Positions 27,925 to 35,749 of a stretch of 64,000 nt of DNA are shown here, piece after piece. The stretch is from Cognatiyoonia sediminum (GTDB taxonomy: Bacteria; Pseudomonadota; Alphaproteobacteria; Rhodobacterales; Rhodobacteraceae). Every line of letters begins with the position of its first letter. Position 1 is the stretch's first letter. The notes beneath the pieces were generated by a model. It had not been told where the DNA came from. It did not search any database and saw nothing but the letters and a program-made list of their open reading frames with translations. A program made the translations under genes and the position numbers. Where the stretch lies: positions 298,174 to 362,173 of the forward strand of contig NZ_FQXB01000003.1 in assembly GCF_900129845.1 (NCBI RefSeq). Direction: 5' to 3'.

Positions 27925-28794
27925 CTAAGAATTTGTTTCCGTGCGTTTTAGCAATGTCTCCGCAGCGAGCCTGCCGAAAGTATTGGCAGCCTGTGGGCTT
28001 GCGCCGGTCACAAGACGGCGGTCAACATGGGTCGAATTGTCGGCCTTTTTGTTAATGGTTTCCACGCCCAATGCGTTCAGTTTTTCGCAAACCCACCACG
28101 GCATCGGACCGGGCAAATAACCAATCATCGGCGTTTGCTTGTCCACGGCATCCGGGAAGACGGTAATCTTATAGCCGTCATACAAAAAACCAGCGTCGTT
28201 CCTGGCAGCCAATAGCGCCGCTGGGCCATGGCAAAGCGCGAGGGTATGAAGGCCGGTGTTGTGCGCCCAGTGCAGCACTTTGCCCAGATCGGCATTATCA
28301 GGCAGCCCAAGCATCGCGCCGTGGCCGCCGGGAATGAACACCGCCGCATAAAGCGTGTCGTCAACCAACGAGTTTGCCGCAAAATCTGCGAGGCTACCTG
28401 GGTTCTGAAATGCGTCGGCAAAGTCACGGTAAAGCTTTTGGATATCCGCATCATCCGCAGGCATCGCCCAGTCTTCGATGACAACCGGCGCGCCTGTAGG
28501 CGTGACAACGTCAATCTCGAACCCTGCGTTCATCAGATGCAACATAGGCAAGCCCATCTCGACAGGGTGGTTCCCGGTTGAGAACTTCTTACCGTTGGCC
28601 ATCGTCATGTTGCGCTCTTCAGTGCAGACCATCAAGACGCGATTGCGGGTGCCCTTATAGCGTTCCGTGTAGGCACCGCCGTCATAATCGGTCGTGGATG
28701 ACGTACCCAACTTGATCGCGAGAGGGGACGGGCTGAAAGCTCCGTCGGCTGTCGGTTGCGACTCTGCACGGAAAAGTTTGCGAAGGATGCCCAT
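27925..28794 (-). CDS. hchA: HchA/Hsp31-type DJ-1 superfamily protein (glyoxalase III / deglycase-like chaperone)
   Basis: A 289-aa DJ-1/PfpI-superfamily protein matching Escherichia coli Hsp31 in length. It has the nucleophile elbow in LALCHGPAALL (Cys188), the FIPGGHGAM motif (153-161) and an Hsp31-like N-terminal extension. Hsp31 converts methylglyoxal to lactate and acts as a holding chaperone; a protein deglycase role is debated. It begins just after the nitroreductase stop (TGATATG), so the two form an operon that diverges from an HxlR regulator, consistent with an electrophile or quinone stress response. Confidence 0.88.
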   Translation of the reverse strand: MGILRKLFRAESQPTADGAFSPSPLAIKLGTSSTTDYDGGAYTERYKGTRNRVLMVCTEERNMTMANGKKFSTGNHPVEMGLPMLHLMNAGFEIDVVTPTGAPVVIEDWAMPADDADIQKLYRDFADAFQNPGSLADFAANSLVDDTLYAAVFIPGGHGAMLGLPDNADLGKVLHWAHNTGLHTLALCHGPAALLAARNDAGFLYDGYKITVFPDAVDKQTPMIGYLPGPMPWWVCEKLNALGVETINKKADNSTHVDRRLVTGASPQAANTFGRLAAETLLKRTETNS

Positions 28795-28795
28795 A

Positions 28796-29437
28796 TCAGT
28801 TGACCTCTGTGACGATGGTGTCGCGGGATTTGCGCACTTTGCCCATTGGCAGCAACCAGTCGCCTGCCGGATCGCGGTAACCCAAAGGCATCAAGACGAC
28901 GGACCGCAAACCACGCTCTTTCAAACCAAGGATGGCATCCACCGCATCGGGGTCAAATCCTTCCATTGGCGTGCTGTCGACCTCTTGCTCAGCCGCGGCG
29001 ACCAGCGCGATGCCAAGTGCGATATAGGCTTGGCGCGCCGCGTGGGCATAGTTCGTTTCGGCATCGCGCGGCAGGTAGTTGGCCTTCAGGTTGTCATAAT
29101 AGGCGTGCAGCATCGGCAGGTCGCCTCGCGCCTCAACGTTCAGGCCCACGACCTCGTCGATCCGCTCGGCGGTGTAGTTGTCCCACGCGGCGAAAACCAA
29201 CAAATGAGATCCATCTGTGATCTGAGCCTGTCCACCTGCAGCCTCGGCAATTTTGCGACGGATCTCAGCGTTCCTTACGACCAACAACTCAAACGGCTGC
29301 GTGCCACTGGAGGTCGGCGCCATGCGGACGGCCTCAATGATCGCATCAACTTTCTCCTGTGGGACAGCTTTGGCGGCGTCCATCTTTTTGGTTGCATAGC
29401 GCCAGTTCAGAAGATCATGGAGTGGTTTAACTGTCAT
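28796..29437 (-). CDS. NfsB-like FMN nitroreductase
   Basis: A 213-aa oxygen-insensitive-type nitroreductase. FMN-binding features include NWRYATKKMD near the start, APTSSGTQPFELLV (about 40-53) and the C-terminal PLGYRDPAGDW. Such enzymes reduce quinones, nitro-compounds or other electrophiles with NAD(P)H. It is first gene of the minus-strand pair with hchA and diverges from the HxlR gene, the usual target arrangement for HxlR-type redox regulators. Confidence 0.9.
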   Translation of the reverse strand: MTVKPLHDLLNWRYATKKMDAAKAVPQEKVDAIIEAVRMAPTSSGTQPFELLVVRNAEIRRKIAEAAGGQAQITDGSHLLVFAAWDNYTAERIDEVVGLNVEARGDLPMLHAYYDNLKANYLPRDAETNYAHAARQAYIALGIALVAAAEQEVDSTPMEGFDPDAVDAILGLKERGLRSVVLMPLGYRDPAGDWLLPMGKVRKSRDTIVTEVN

Positions 29438-29471
29438 GGGGTCAGGTCCTATTGTAAGCGCCCGGGGTGGA

Positions 29472-29490
29472 CGGTATATATTTGTTACCG
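29472..29490. promoter_or_regulatory. Palindromic operator candidate CGGTA-N9-TACCG
   Basis: A perfect 5-bp inverted repeat with a 9-bp AT-rich centre (CGGTATATATTTGTTACCG) in the HxlR/nitroreductase divergent spacer, 35 bp before the nitroreductase start and 74 bp before the chosen HxlR start. Proposed as the HxlR binding site by position and symmetry only. Confidence 0.45.
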
Positions 29491-29563
29491 ACTATCTATG
29501 GGGAACCAATTTGTGCCGCAAGAAGGCACATTTCTGAACCTCGGTTACACAAGGGGAACCGCC

Positions 29564-29929
29564 ATGCTGGACGACGAACGCTGCCCCGATTGCAAGCGCA
29601 TTAACGAAGTTCTGTCGCGGGTCGGCGATCGGTGGAGTGTGCTGGTCGTGATCTCGCTGGCCGAATATGGTACGATGCGGTTCAATGAACTCAAACGCAA
29701 CCTTGGCATCTCGCAACGCATGCTCAGCTTGACGCTGAAAGAGCTCGAGCGTGACGGCCTTGTGAACCGGACTTACCATCCTACAATCCCGCCGAAGGTC
29801 GAATACAACCTGACTGAAATGGGTCTGTCGTTTCGCGAACCCGTCAGCGCTTTGGGTTTCTGGGCGCTGGAAAACCTATCCAGGATCGATGCTGCGCGCG
29901 AGACCTATGACGAGGCCGTCGTAAAGTAG
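29564..29929 (+). CDS. HxlR-family transcriptional regulator
   Basis: A 121-aa winged-helix regulator. The core DRWSVLVVISLAEYGTMRFNELKR and RMLSLTLKELERDGLVNR is the HxlR DNA-binding domain. I chose ATG at 29564 because AAGGGGA lies eight bases upstream; longer in-frame starts (29498 and far upstream) have weaker support. The N-terminus ERCPDCKR carries Cys7 and Cys10, at the position of redox-sensing cysteines in family members such as YodB. It most likely represses the divergent nitroreductase-hchA operon until electrophiles modify these cysteines (inference). Confidence 0.88.
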   Translation: MLDDERCPDCKRINEVLSRVGDRWSVLVVISLAEYGTMRFNELKRNLGISQRMLSLTLKELERDGLVNRTYHPTIPPKVEYNLTEMGLSFREPVSALGFWALENLSRIDAARETYDEAVVK

Positions 29930-30331
29930 GCACCCATCCCATTAGTTTAGGTTCTTCCTGGGAAAGCAGATGTTGGCGTTGGCTTGGCGATTTCGGTCAT
30001 TGTCCAGCAGAACTTGAGTTCAATCAAATGTTGATTTTGCGCGTGCAGCGAATGGCAGGAATGCGGATTGCAACCGCAGCATTTGGAGGTCGTGTTCAAT
30101 GGCCGGTATGGGCCGTCCTCGAGTTGCCTGGACATAATGCTACTGTAGACGCTGTGCAGCCCCCGATGTCGACTTTGAGCCCAAGGTGGTCATTGCGTTT
30201 TCATGCTGCGCGCCCGCGCAGCATGAAAATCGCTGCAAGGGTATGGTTTCGGACGCTGTATCGCTGTGGGAAAACCGGCCATTCGTATGTCGCGCAGCGA
30301 GGCTCGGCCAAGAAATTCACAGATCGCGGAC
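29930..30331. other. Gene-free spacer between the HxlR gene and IS6 copy 2
   Basis: About 400 bp without a convincing gene. It contains a 32-nt perfect hairpin at 30198-30229. The short open frames here lack ribosome sites and recognisable sequence. Confidence 0.6.
30198..30229. repeat. Perfect 14-bp-stem hairpin
   Basis: TTTTCATGCTGCGC, loop GCCC, then the exact reverse complement. With A/T tracts on both sides of a GC core it could terminate transcription from either side; its T tract on each strand is only four bases. Confidence 0.7.
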
Positions 30332-31149
30332 GGCACTGTCAAAAGAAATCGGCTTGATGGTGGCGGGTTGGGCACATAGCGTTTCCAAATGACAAGAAGC
30401 TCCCCATTCCGATACTTTAAGGCCAGCCCCGACATCATCCGTCTGGCTGAAATGATGTACGTTCGATTTCCACTGTCTTTGCGCAATGTTGAAGACCTTT
30501 TGCACGAGCGCGGGATCGATGTGAGCTACGAAACTATCCGGTTCTGGTGGAACAGATTTGGTCCAATTTTTGCCGCTAAAATCCGTCGCAGACGCGTCAG
30601 TCAGAAGCGCGCCTATTCAAACTGGCAATGGCATCTGGATGAGGTATTCGTGAAGATCAACGGCGAAACACACTACCTTTGGAGGGCTGTCGATCACGAG
30701 GGCGAAGTACTGGAAAGCTTTGTTACAAAGCGCCGTGATCGAACAGTAGCGTTGAAATTCCTCAGGAAATCAATGAAGTGCTATGGCCAACCCGAAATCG
30801 TCGTAACAGATCGGCTAAAATCTTACGGGGCAGCGATGAAAGCCATCGGTAATCTTCAGCGGCAAACAACAGGACGGTGGTTGAACAATCGGGCCGAAAA
30901 TTCGCACTTGCTGTTTCGACGACGAGAACGAGCGATGTTGAGGTTTCGACAACTACGATCCTTACAGAAATTCGTCGCCATCCATACTTCCGTCCAAGAT
31001 CACTTCAATCAAGAACGCCACATCTATTCCCGAACAATATTCAAACTCAGCCGCGCCACCGCACTTACTGAGTGGCGCCAACTATGTTCCGCATAGGTTC
31101 GCGCATTCTGCGGCAAACTGAGACTGGTTCGAATTAGTCTGACAGCATC
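30332..31149 (+). mobile_element. IS6-family insertion sequence, copy 2
   Basis: An 818-bp element in the same orientation as copy 1 and of identical length, with left end GGCACTGTCAAAAGAAA and right end (reverse complement) GATGCTGTCAGACTAAT. No 8-bp target duplication is visible. Its right end abuts ACCACTG, the start of the second att-like segment. Copies 1 and 2 bracket 2.6 kb of cargo like a composite transposon, but have diverged. Confidence 0.85.
30389..31096 (+). CDS. IS6-family transposase, copy 2
   Basis: A 235-aa intact DDE transposase with the same domain layout as copy 1: WHLDEVFVKI, VVTDRLKSYG and NNRAENSHLLFRRRERAM. The N- and C-terminal blocks are nearly identical to copy 1 while the middle differs at many residues, so the two are related but separately evolved members of one IS6 subgroup. 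Confidence 0.93.
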   Translation: MTRSSPFRYFKASPDIIRLAEMMYVRFPLSLRNVEDLLHERGIDVSYETIRFWWNRFGPIFAAKIRRRRVSQKRAYSNWQWHLDEVFVKINGETHYLWRAVDHEGEVLESFVTKRRDRTVALKFLRKSMKCYGQPEIVVTDRLKSYGAAMKAIGNLQRQTTGRWLNNRAENSHLLFRRRERAMLRFRQLRSLQKFVAIHTSVQDHFNQERHIYSRTIFKLSRATALTEWRQLCSA

Positions 31150-31242
31150 ACCACTGTCTCTCATAAATATCAAAGGCTTAGCAAAATGTATTGTCTAAGC
31201 CGGTGCGATTTTTCGGTTGTTGGGGGACATATGGGGGACAAA
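31150..31242 (+). repeat. att-like segment, copy 2 (ACCACTG ... GGGGGACATATGGGGGAC)
   Basis: Repeats the landmarks next to tRNA-Lys: ACCACTG at 31150 and GGGGGACATATGGGGGAC beginning exactly 72 nt later, followed by AAA. The intervening sequence is different. The ATG again opens Met-Gly-Asp-Lys but stops after 12 codons. It reads as the junction of a second element once integrated at the same tRNA end, with the tRNA part itself replaced by IS6 copy 2. Confidence 0.6.
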
Positions 31243-31423
31243 GTTCCCTTATCTGGCGACATGGCGTAGCTCGAAAGAACGCGACTGTATGCGCTTTGCC
31301 ACCGAGTGACTTGACACGGTGTAGGTCGTGAATCATGTAGAAATATATTGCATCCCGGCAGACTTGTTCTGTCGCCAGCCGTGGTCATGAAAATGCTCGC
31401 GGCATTTGCATTTTTGGGATCGA

Positions 31424-32071
31424 ATGATGGAACGTGTATTTTGTTACATTGATGGCTTTAACGTTTATCACGCGATTGACGATGCCAACCGCGCTGTTCG
31501 AGGTGCGCGCTCGCACCTAAAGTGGTTGAATTTGAATTCCCTAATGACTGAATTTACAGATCCGTCGGTTCACGAAATTTCCGCAGTGAAATTCTTCACT
31601 GCTTACCCAACATGGAATCGGTAAAAAACAAATCGCCATAAAAACTACACAGCTGCACTGAAATTTACGGGCGCGACAATTATCGAAGGTCAATTCAAGC
31701 CGAAGACTTGTTTCTGCAAAAACTGTAGAACCAATTATAAGGCCAGAGAGGAAAAGGAGTCTGACGTCAATATTGCCATGCACTTAATAAATGACGCACA
31801 TTTTGATCACTTTGATCAGGCCTTCTTGGTAACTAATGACTCAGACCTATTGGGACCAGTAAGACTCCTTCGAAACACCTTTGCTGACAAGAAGATAAAA
31901 GTAATTGCTCCGCCTTATCGAAGGCACAGTAAGGAGTTGTGGGCAGCGGCAGACAAACGCGGTCAGAATTCAGAAGAACATATGGCTCGCCATCTTCTTC
32001 CGGAAACGGCGGTTGACGAAAATGGCATTGAGCTGTTTCGTCGACCAGCAGACTATGCCCCATTGACTTGA
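31424..32071 (+). pseudogene. NYN-domain protein interrupted by a single in-frame TAA
   Basis: One frame runs from MMERVFCYIDGFNVYHAID to DENGIELFRRPADYAPLT (216 codons) and is open except for TAA at 31622-31624. The opening YIDGFNVYHA and the later ESDVNIAMHLI and VTNDSDLLGPV are the aspartate-bearing motifs of NYN (PIN-like RNase) domains; a Cys-rich insert CFCKNC lies between. The region after the stop keeps full family sequence with no frameshift, so the lesion is recent, tolerated by readthrough, or a sequence error. NYN proteins are thought to cleave or bind RNA; the target here is unknown. Confidence 0.75.
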
Positions 32072-32535
32072 ACGCTGATCCATCGGCATTCCTCTGATCC
32101 CCGTGCCTTATCTGCAAGCCGTTCGCATGCCGCAGAAGTGCCGCCAGCGTTGCTATCGATCATCGAGTCTACTCGCGAGTTTTTGCGCTTTTTAAAACAG
32201 ACCGTTTCGCGATTTCCCTACAGAACTGTCCTTTTGGACAAGTGATTTCTTCCGAGACAATCGGTATAAAGATTGATGTAAATAGTATTGAGTAACCGAT
32301 GTTTAGATATTCCCGCACCACATTTCCTGTTTTGGAAACGGCAATGTTTGTTGTGTTAATGATTGGCCTTTGTTTCTAGGCCTAGCGCGGATCCCATAGA
32401 AAAGCGGAGCGATCAACAGAGTTTGATCCTCCCATTTTCGCATCACCGTTCAATTAGTATTTTCTCGGATATGAACTATCACTGCCGTCAAAATAGTTCT
32501 TCTGGACAAATCTGACCTCGATACCTCCATCCCTG
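32072..32535. other. Gene-free stretch
   Basis: About 460 bp with no frame that has both a ribosome site and protein-like sequence on either strand. Confidence 0.5.
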
Positions 32536-32841
32536 ATGTATTCGAGATTTGCATTCAGTCATTCTGGCTTTGTGCCAAAGCAATCTCGCCCTGAGCAAAT
32601 GAGCGTGTCGCCCATCGCCATCCATGCAATCAACCTAGAAAGCGCTGGTCGCTTCAAGACATGGCCCTTGGGTAGTCCCAATTTAACACTCTCCGCCAAA
32701 AACCTGCTCAAGGTTCAAAAGGCATTCGGGGCTGCAGTGGTTCAGTTTCTTGAAGAAGGGCATATAGCGCTAGGCCAAGGCGTGACGCTCAAAAAACCAA
32801 AAATGCGTATGTTTCGAGCGGCTGCAATGCGGACATTGTAG
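32536..32841 (+). pseudogene. Possible remnant of an HTH (XRE-like) regulator gene
   Basis: The frame's second half, LSAKNLLKVQKAFGAAVVQFLEEG and GQGVTLKKPK, resembles the C-terminal tail of short XRE-family regulators, where LxxxLexAGVxFxxx...GVRLRKP is common. The N-terminal part shows no helix-turn-helix and no ribosome site precedes it. I read it as the surviving end of a lost regulator; low certainty. Confidence 0.3.
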
Positions 32842-33021
32842 CCGTTCGCCGCGTTGCGGCGGGCTCTATCCAGCTCACCTATCCAAAAGAGTGAGCCGGA
32901 TATTCCTTTACCCGCTCCAAAACCTATTCTGTGAAATGCTACTCTCACATTCGTGGGAAGCATGGCTTGAGTGTATTATTGTCCTTGGTCGCGCGTAAAC
33001 TTTGAACCGTAAGAGGAAAAG

Positions 33022-33657
33022 GTGAGTGTGAAATCTCTGTTAGTTACAAGTACTATTTTGGCTTCGACATCTTTGAGCGCGGTGCTTTTGCCCGGAAGCG
33101 GTGCGACCGCTGCCACGTTCGATGCGATTTACATTGAAAGTACTGACAACCGCCCCGGTTCAACGGGGGACATTAGTGGCGCAAACGACTTGGGTCTCAT
33201 TGCTGATGGAAGCCAAATAGGCATTGCAGGTCGGATCGTATCAGCCGAGGATATGTGGCGCTTCCAAACAGACGCCGGATGGGTCATCGGCTTTGTTGAT
33301 CTGCCAATTGATGACCAGCTGTATTTCGACAGTTCGAATATCACAAACCCGATTGGCGATTTCGCGGATAACGCTGACACTACAACAGCTATTTTCTCGA
33401 TATTTGACGCGTCAGACAACTCGCTTCTTTTCTCGAATACGATCTCTGCGGCAGCATTTGGCGTCGGTACACAGAGCGAACTCGACTATTCCGGGACTGC
33501 TGGTAGTTTCCTACTTAGGATTGATGGCCAAGATGGTAGCCCCGGCGCTACCTACGACATAGGCATTTCAACGGTTCCGCTTCCAGGGGCAGTTTGGCTC
33601 CTGTTGGCTGGCGTGGGTGGCTTGGCAGCCATGAAGCGTCGTAAGAATGCTAATTAG
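33022..33657 (+). CDS. VPLPA-CTERM-type exported protein, copy 1
   Basis: A 211-aa exported protein of unknown role. An N-terminal signal peptide (KSLLVTSTILASTSLSAVLL) leads to a beta-rich Asp/Ser/Gly body and the C-terminal sorting tripartite signal VPLPGAVWLLLAGVGGLAAM followed by KRRKNAN. This is the VPLPA-CTERM class, cleaved and anchored by a dedicated exosortase in Rhodobacterales; no exosortase is in this window. It starts at GTG after GAGGAAAAG. Such proteins are often surface or biofilm-matrix linked (inference). Confidence 0.82.
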   Translation: MSVKSLLVTSTILASTSLSAVLLPGSGATAATFDAIYIESTDNRPGSTGDISGANDLGLIADGSQIGIAGRIVSAEDMWRFQTDAGWVIGFVDLPIDDQLYFDSSNITNPIGDFADNADTTTAIFSIFDASDNSLLFSNTISAAAFGVGTQSELDYSGTAGSFLLRIDGQDGSPGATYDIGISTVPLPGAVWLLLAGVGGLAAMKRRKNAN

Positions 33658-34126
33658 TTCACCATTAAATATAACTTTTTTGGCAGATGAGTTGTCTGTT
33701 TACCTCACTTGAGTGTTCAATATTGATAGTGAGTGCATGATTGGCTCTTGGTCCACATCGACGATGGGCTCTGACGAAGTTCGGCCTTCACCCGAAGCGG
33801 CACTCCGCTCCAATCATTTTTGACGGGGGAACCCAACACCAACATAGCCTGAATTTGTGGTTTGTTGTGGGCGGAGACGGGATATTCTCGCATTCACAAA
33901 GACGTTTTCTATCTAACCGACCGTAAACGACCGGACCTGTCGCCCGTTCCCGCCCTCCCAATTGAAACACATTGTTTCCACATTTCCGCCGCGATTCGCC
34001 TTTTTTGCCGATGATTTCTGCAGCTTTGCTGATAAAGGAAATGTGTCGGAAGTAGCTGATTCACCTTCGAAGAGCATTTTCGACACGGGTGGGGGCACGT
34101 GTTTTTACGAGTTAGAGGATAATCTC
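33658..34126. other. Gene-free stretch
   Basis: About 470 bp between the VPLPA-CTERM gene and the lipoprotein gene. The long open frame entering the lipoprotein gene from 33962 is upstream leader, not coding: its sequence is unstructured and the good ribosome site lies later. Confidence 0.5.
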
Positions 34127-34687
34127 ATGTTACGCTCCATTTCTGCACTTGCTGCTTTTTCCATTCTTGCTGGTTGTCTCAATGGCGTCGGATCAAACGA
34201 TGCGGCCGGTCCAATCGAAAGCAATTCGTTCTTGGCGTCTTCGTCATTCGAAGGTGCAACCACGATGACTGGCGAACTCGACGTTGCGGGCTTTGGAACG
34301 CTTGGGTTTTCTGTTGAAACGGATTCAAACGGGAACAGCACTTTTTTAGCGGCCCCTTTGACGCCGAAAAGCAGTCTACCTGAACTGTTCCACCCCAATG
34401 CGGGCTCTGCGCCGATGAGCGGAAATTGGGCTGTGGCCTATGCAGCGAATGGTATTAATTTCGGTGACGAAGGCGACGTGGCGCTTACCCTAGATTTCGA
34501 AAAGGGTACTTTAAGCGGATCTGGTGACGGCTTGGTTCTTGCGGGCCAGTTTGTGGACGGTGTCCTTACCGGTACAGCATCGTTTAATGGTGCGTCTGGC
34601 CAGCTTGAAGGTGTTGTCGGCTCTAATACGTCGGTTGGATTCTTTGTTGGCCCCAACTTTGTCGGTGCGTTCTCCGTATCAAACTAA
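34127..34687 (+). CDS. Lipoprotein with a transferrin-binding-protein-like beta-barrel domain
   Basis: A 186-aa lipoprotein: signal MLRSISALAAFSILAGC with lipobox LAGC (Cys17), a Ser/Gly linker, then a glycine-rich beta domain. The repeated pattern VALTLDFEKGTLSGSGDG...LTGTASFNGASG and the ending GFFVGPNFVGAF resemble the C-terminal barrel of TbpB/factor-H-binding-type lipoproteins, in which a final FxGpxaxEiaG strand is typical. ATG at 34127 follows AGAGGAT. Ligand unknown; the similarity is by pattern only. Confidence 0.6.
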   Translation: MLRSISALAAFSILAGCLNGVGSNDAAGPIESNSFLASSSFEGATTMTGELDVAGFGTLGFSVETDSNGNSTFLAAPLTPKSSLPELFHPNAGSAPMSGNWAVAYAANGINFGDEGDVALTLDFEKGTLSGSGDGLVLAGQFVDGVLTGTASFNGASGQLEGVVGSNTSVGFFVGPNFVGAFSVSN

Positions 34688-34867
34688 CGCAAAGCGACCA
34701 CAAAAGACGTTGAGGCAGCCTCCAGCTTCTTAGCGGGTGCAGTAAATTGCGCCCGCTTCTTCAATGGTTTTGATCTGCTGAAGCTAAATTACAGCCAATA
34801 CTTCGGTTCTTAAGAGCACAGTTGGAATCTATGGCGAGTTACGAGCCAGCAGGCAGAGGAATGAACG

Positions 34868-35371
34868 TTGGCGGCAAAGACGAAAAAACCAAAGGGCTGG
34901 GCGCGGGTTGATGGATCGGCTTTTGGCATGGTCTATGGCGCAATAATGGTGCTGAGCATCCTGATGGCCGTGGGCTAGGTGGTCGAGTCGCCGCTGGAAA
35001 CGGGTGTTGTTCTCTTTGGATCAGTCTTTGCGATTGTTTGTGCAGAGAAATTCGCGGAAACCTTATCGAAGCCGCTCGAATCCGATACGGCACCAACGCT
35101 TCCCGATCTTCGTTCCGCTTGGCATCACTCGCGCGACACTCTGATTGCAGCCAATATACCGACATGTCTGTTTATCGCGGCCTGGTTTGGGCTGATCACA
35201 CCAGCTTTTGCTCTCGTCGGTTCGCAGTTGTTCGCGACGTCTTTGCTTGCGCTAGTGGGCGCGCGGGTGGGCTGGCGCTCAACCGGTTCGATCTTCTGGT
35301 CGAGCGTTTCGGCAGTGTGCGCAGGGAGCGTCGGAGTGCTTCTCGCCGCGCTGAAATATGTGATTCACTAG
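34868..35371 (+). pseudogene. Multi-pass membrane protein interrupted by a single in-frame TAG
   Basis: A 168-codon frame starts at TTG (34868, AGAGGA seven bases upstream). It reads AAKTKKPKGWARVDGSAFG and one helix, then TAG at 34976-34978, then continues in the same frame as VVESPLETGVVLFGS and three more helices ending LLAALKYVIH. No other stop or frameshift occurs. The two halves look like one four-helix inner-membrane protein; family not recognised. The downstream half could alternatively start at GTG 34979 directly after the stop. Confidence 0.6.
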
Positions 35372-35749
35372 CTTGAAACACACCGGCATCAGCCGTCAAG
35401 ATTTCCTGCAGACTTCGGTTTAGCAATGCTTCGCTTCGCGATGTGTCGGAATCGATCTTCCAATACACTGATTCATTTTGTTCAAATGTTGAACGTCGCG
35501 CACCTCATCGGAAACAACGTTTCTGCTAATTTCGATGTATACTATTGGATGCAGAAAAATATTTATATTCCAAGGGCTTAAAAATACACGAAAAATTGAT
35601 AGAGTTATAAAATTTCAATAAATTATAACTTGACGAAATAAAAGTTCGCACAAAATTTACCTCCAAATTAATGGTCGGCGCGTCTTGAGGTGCGATCCGC
35701 CTTTTTACGAACCGTCCGCAACACTGGGTCTGAAGCGAGGGGAGGCATT
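35372..35749. other. AT-rich leader of the universal stress protein gene
   Basis: No gene. The region 35520-35660 is strongly AT-rich, unlike its neighbours, and holds an inverted repeat AGTTATAA-N12-TTATAACT at 35603-35630, a plausible operator or promoter element for the following usp gene. Confidence 0.4.

Noticed and set aside
28694..29497. Upstream extension of the HxlR frame over the nitroreductase gene
   Set aside because: It runs antisense through the nitroreductase and lacks family sequence; the real start has its own ribosome site at 29564.
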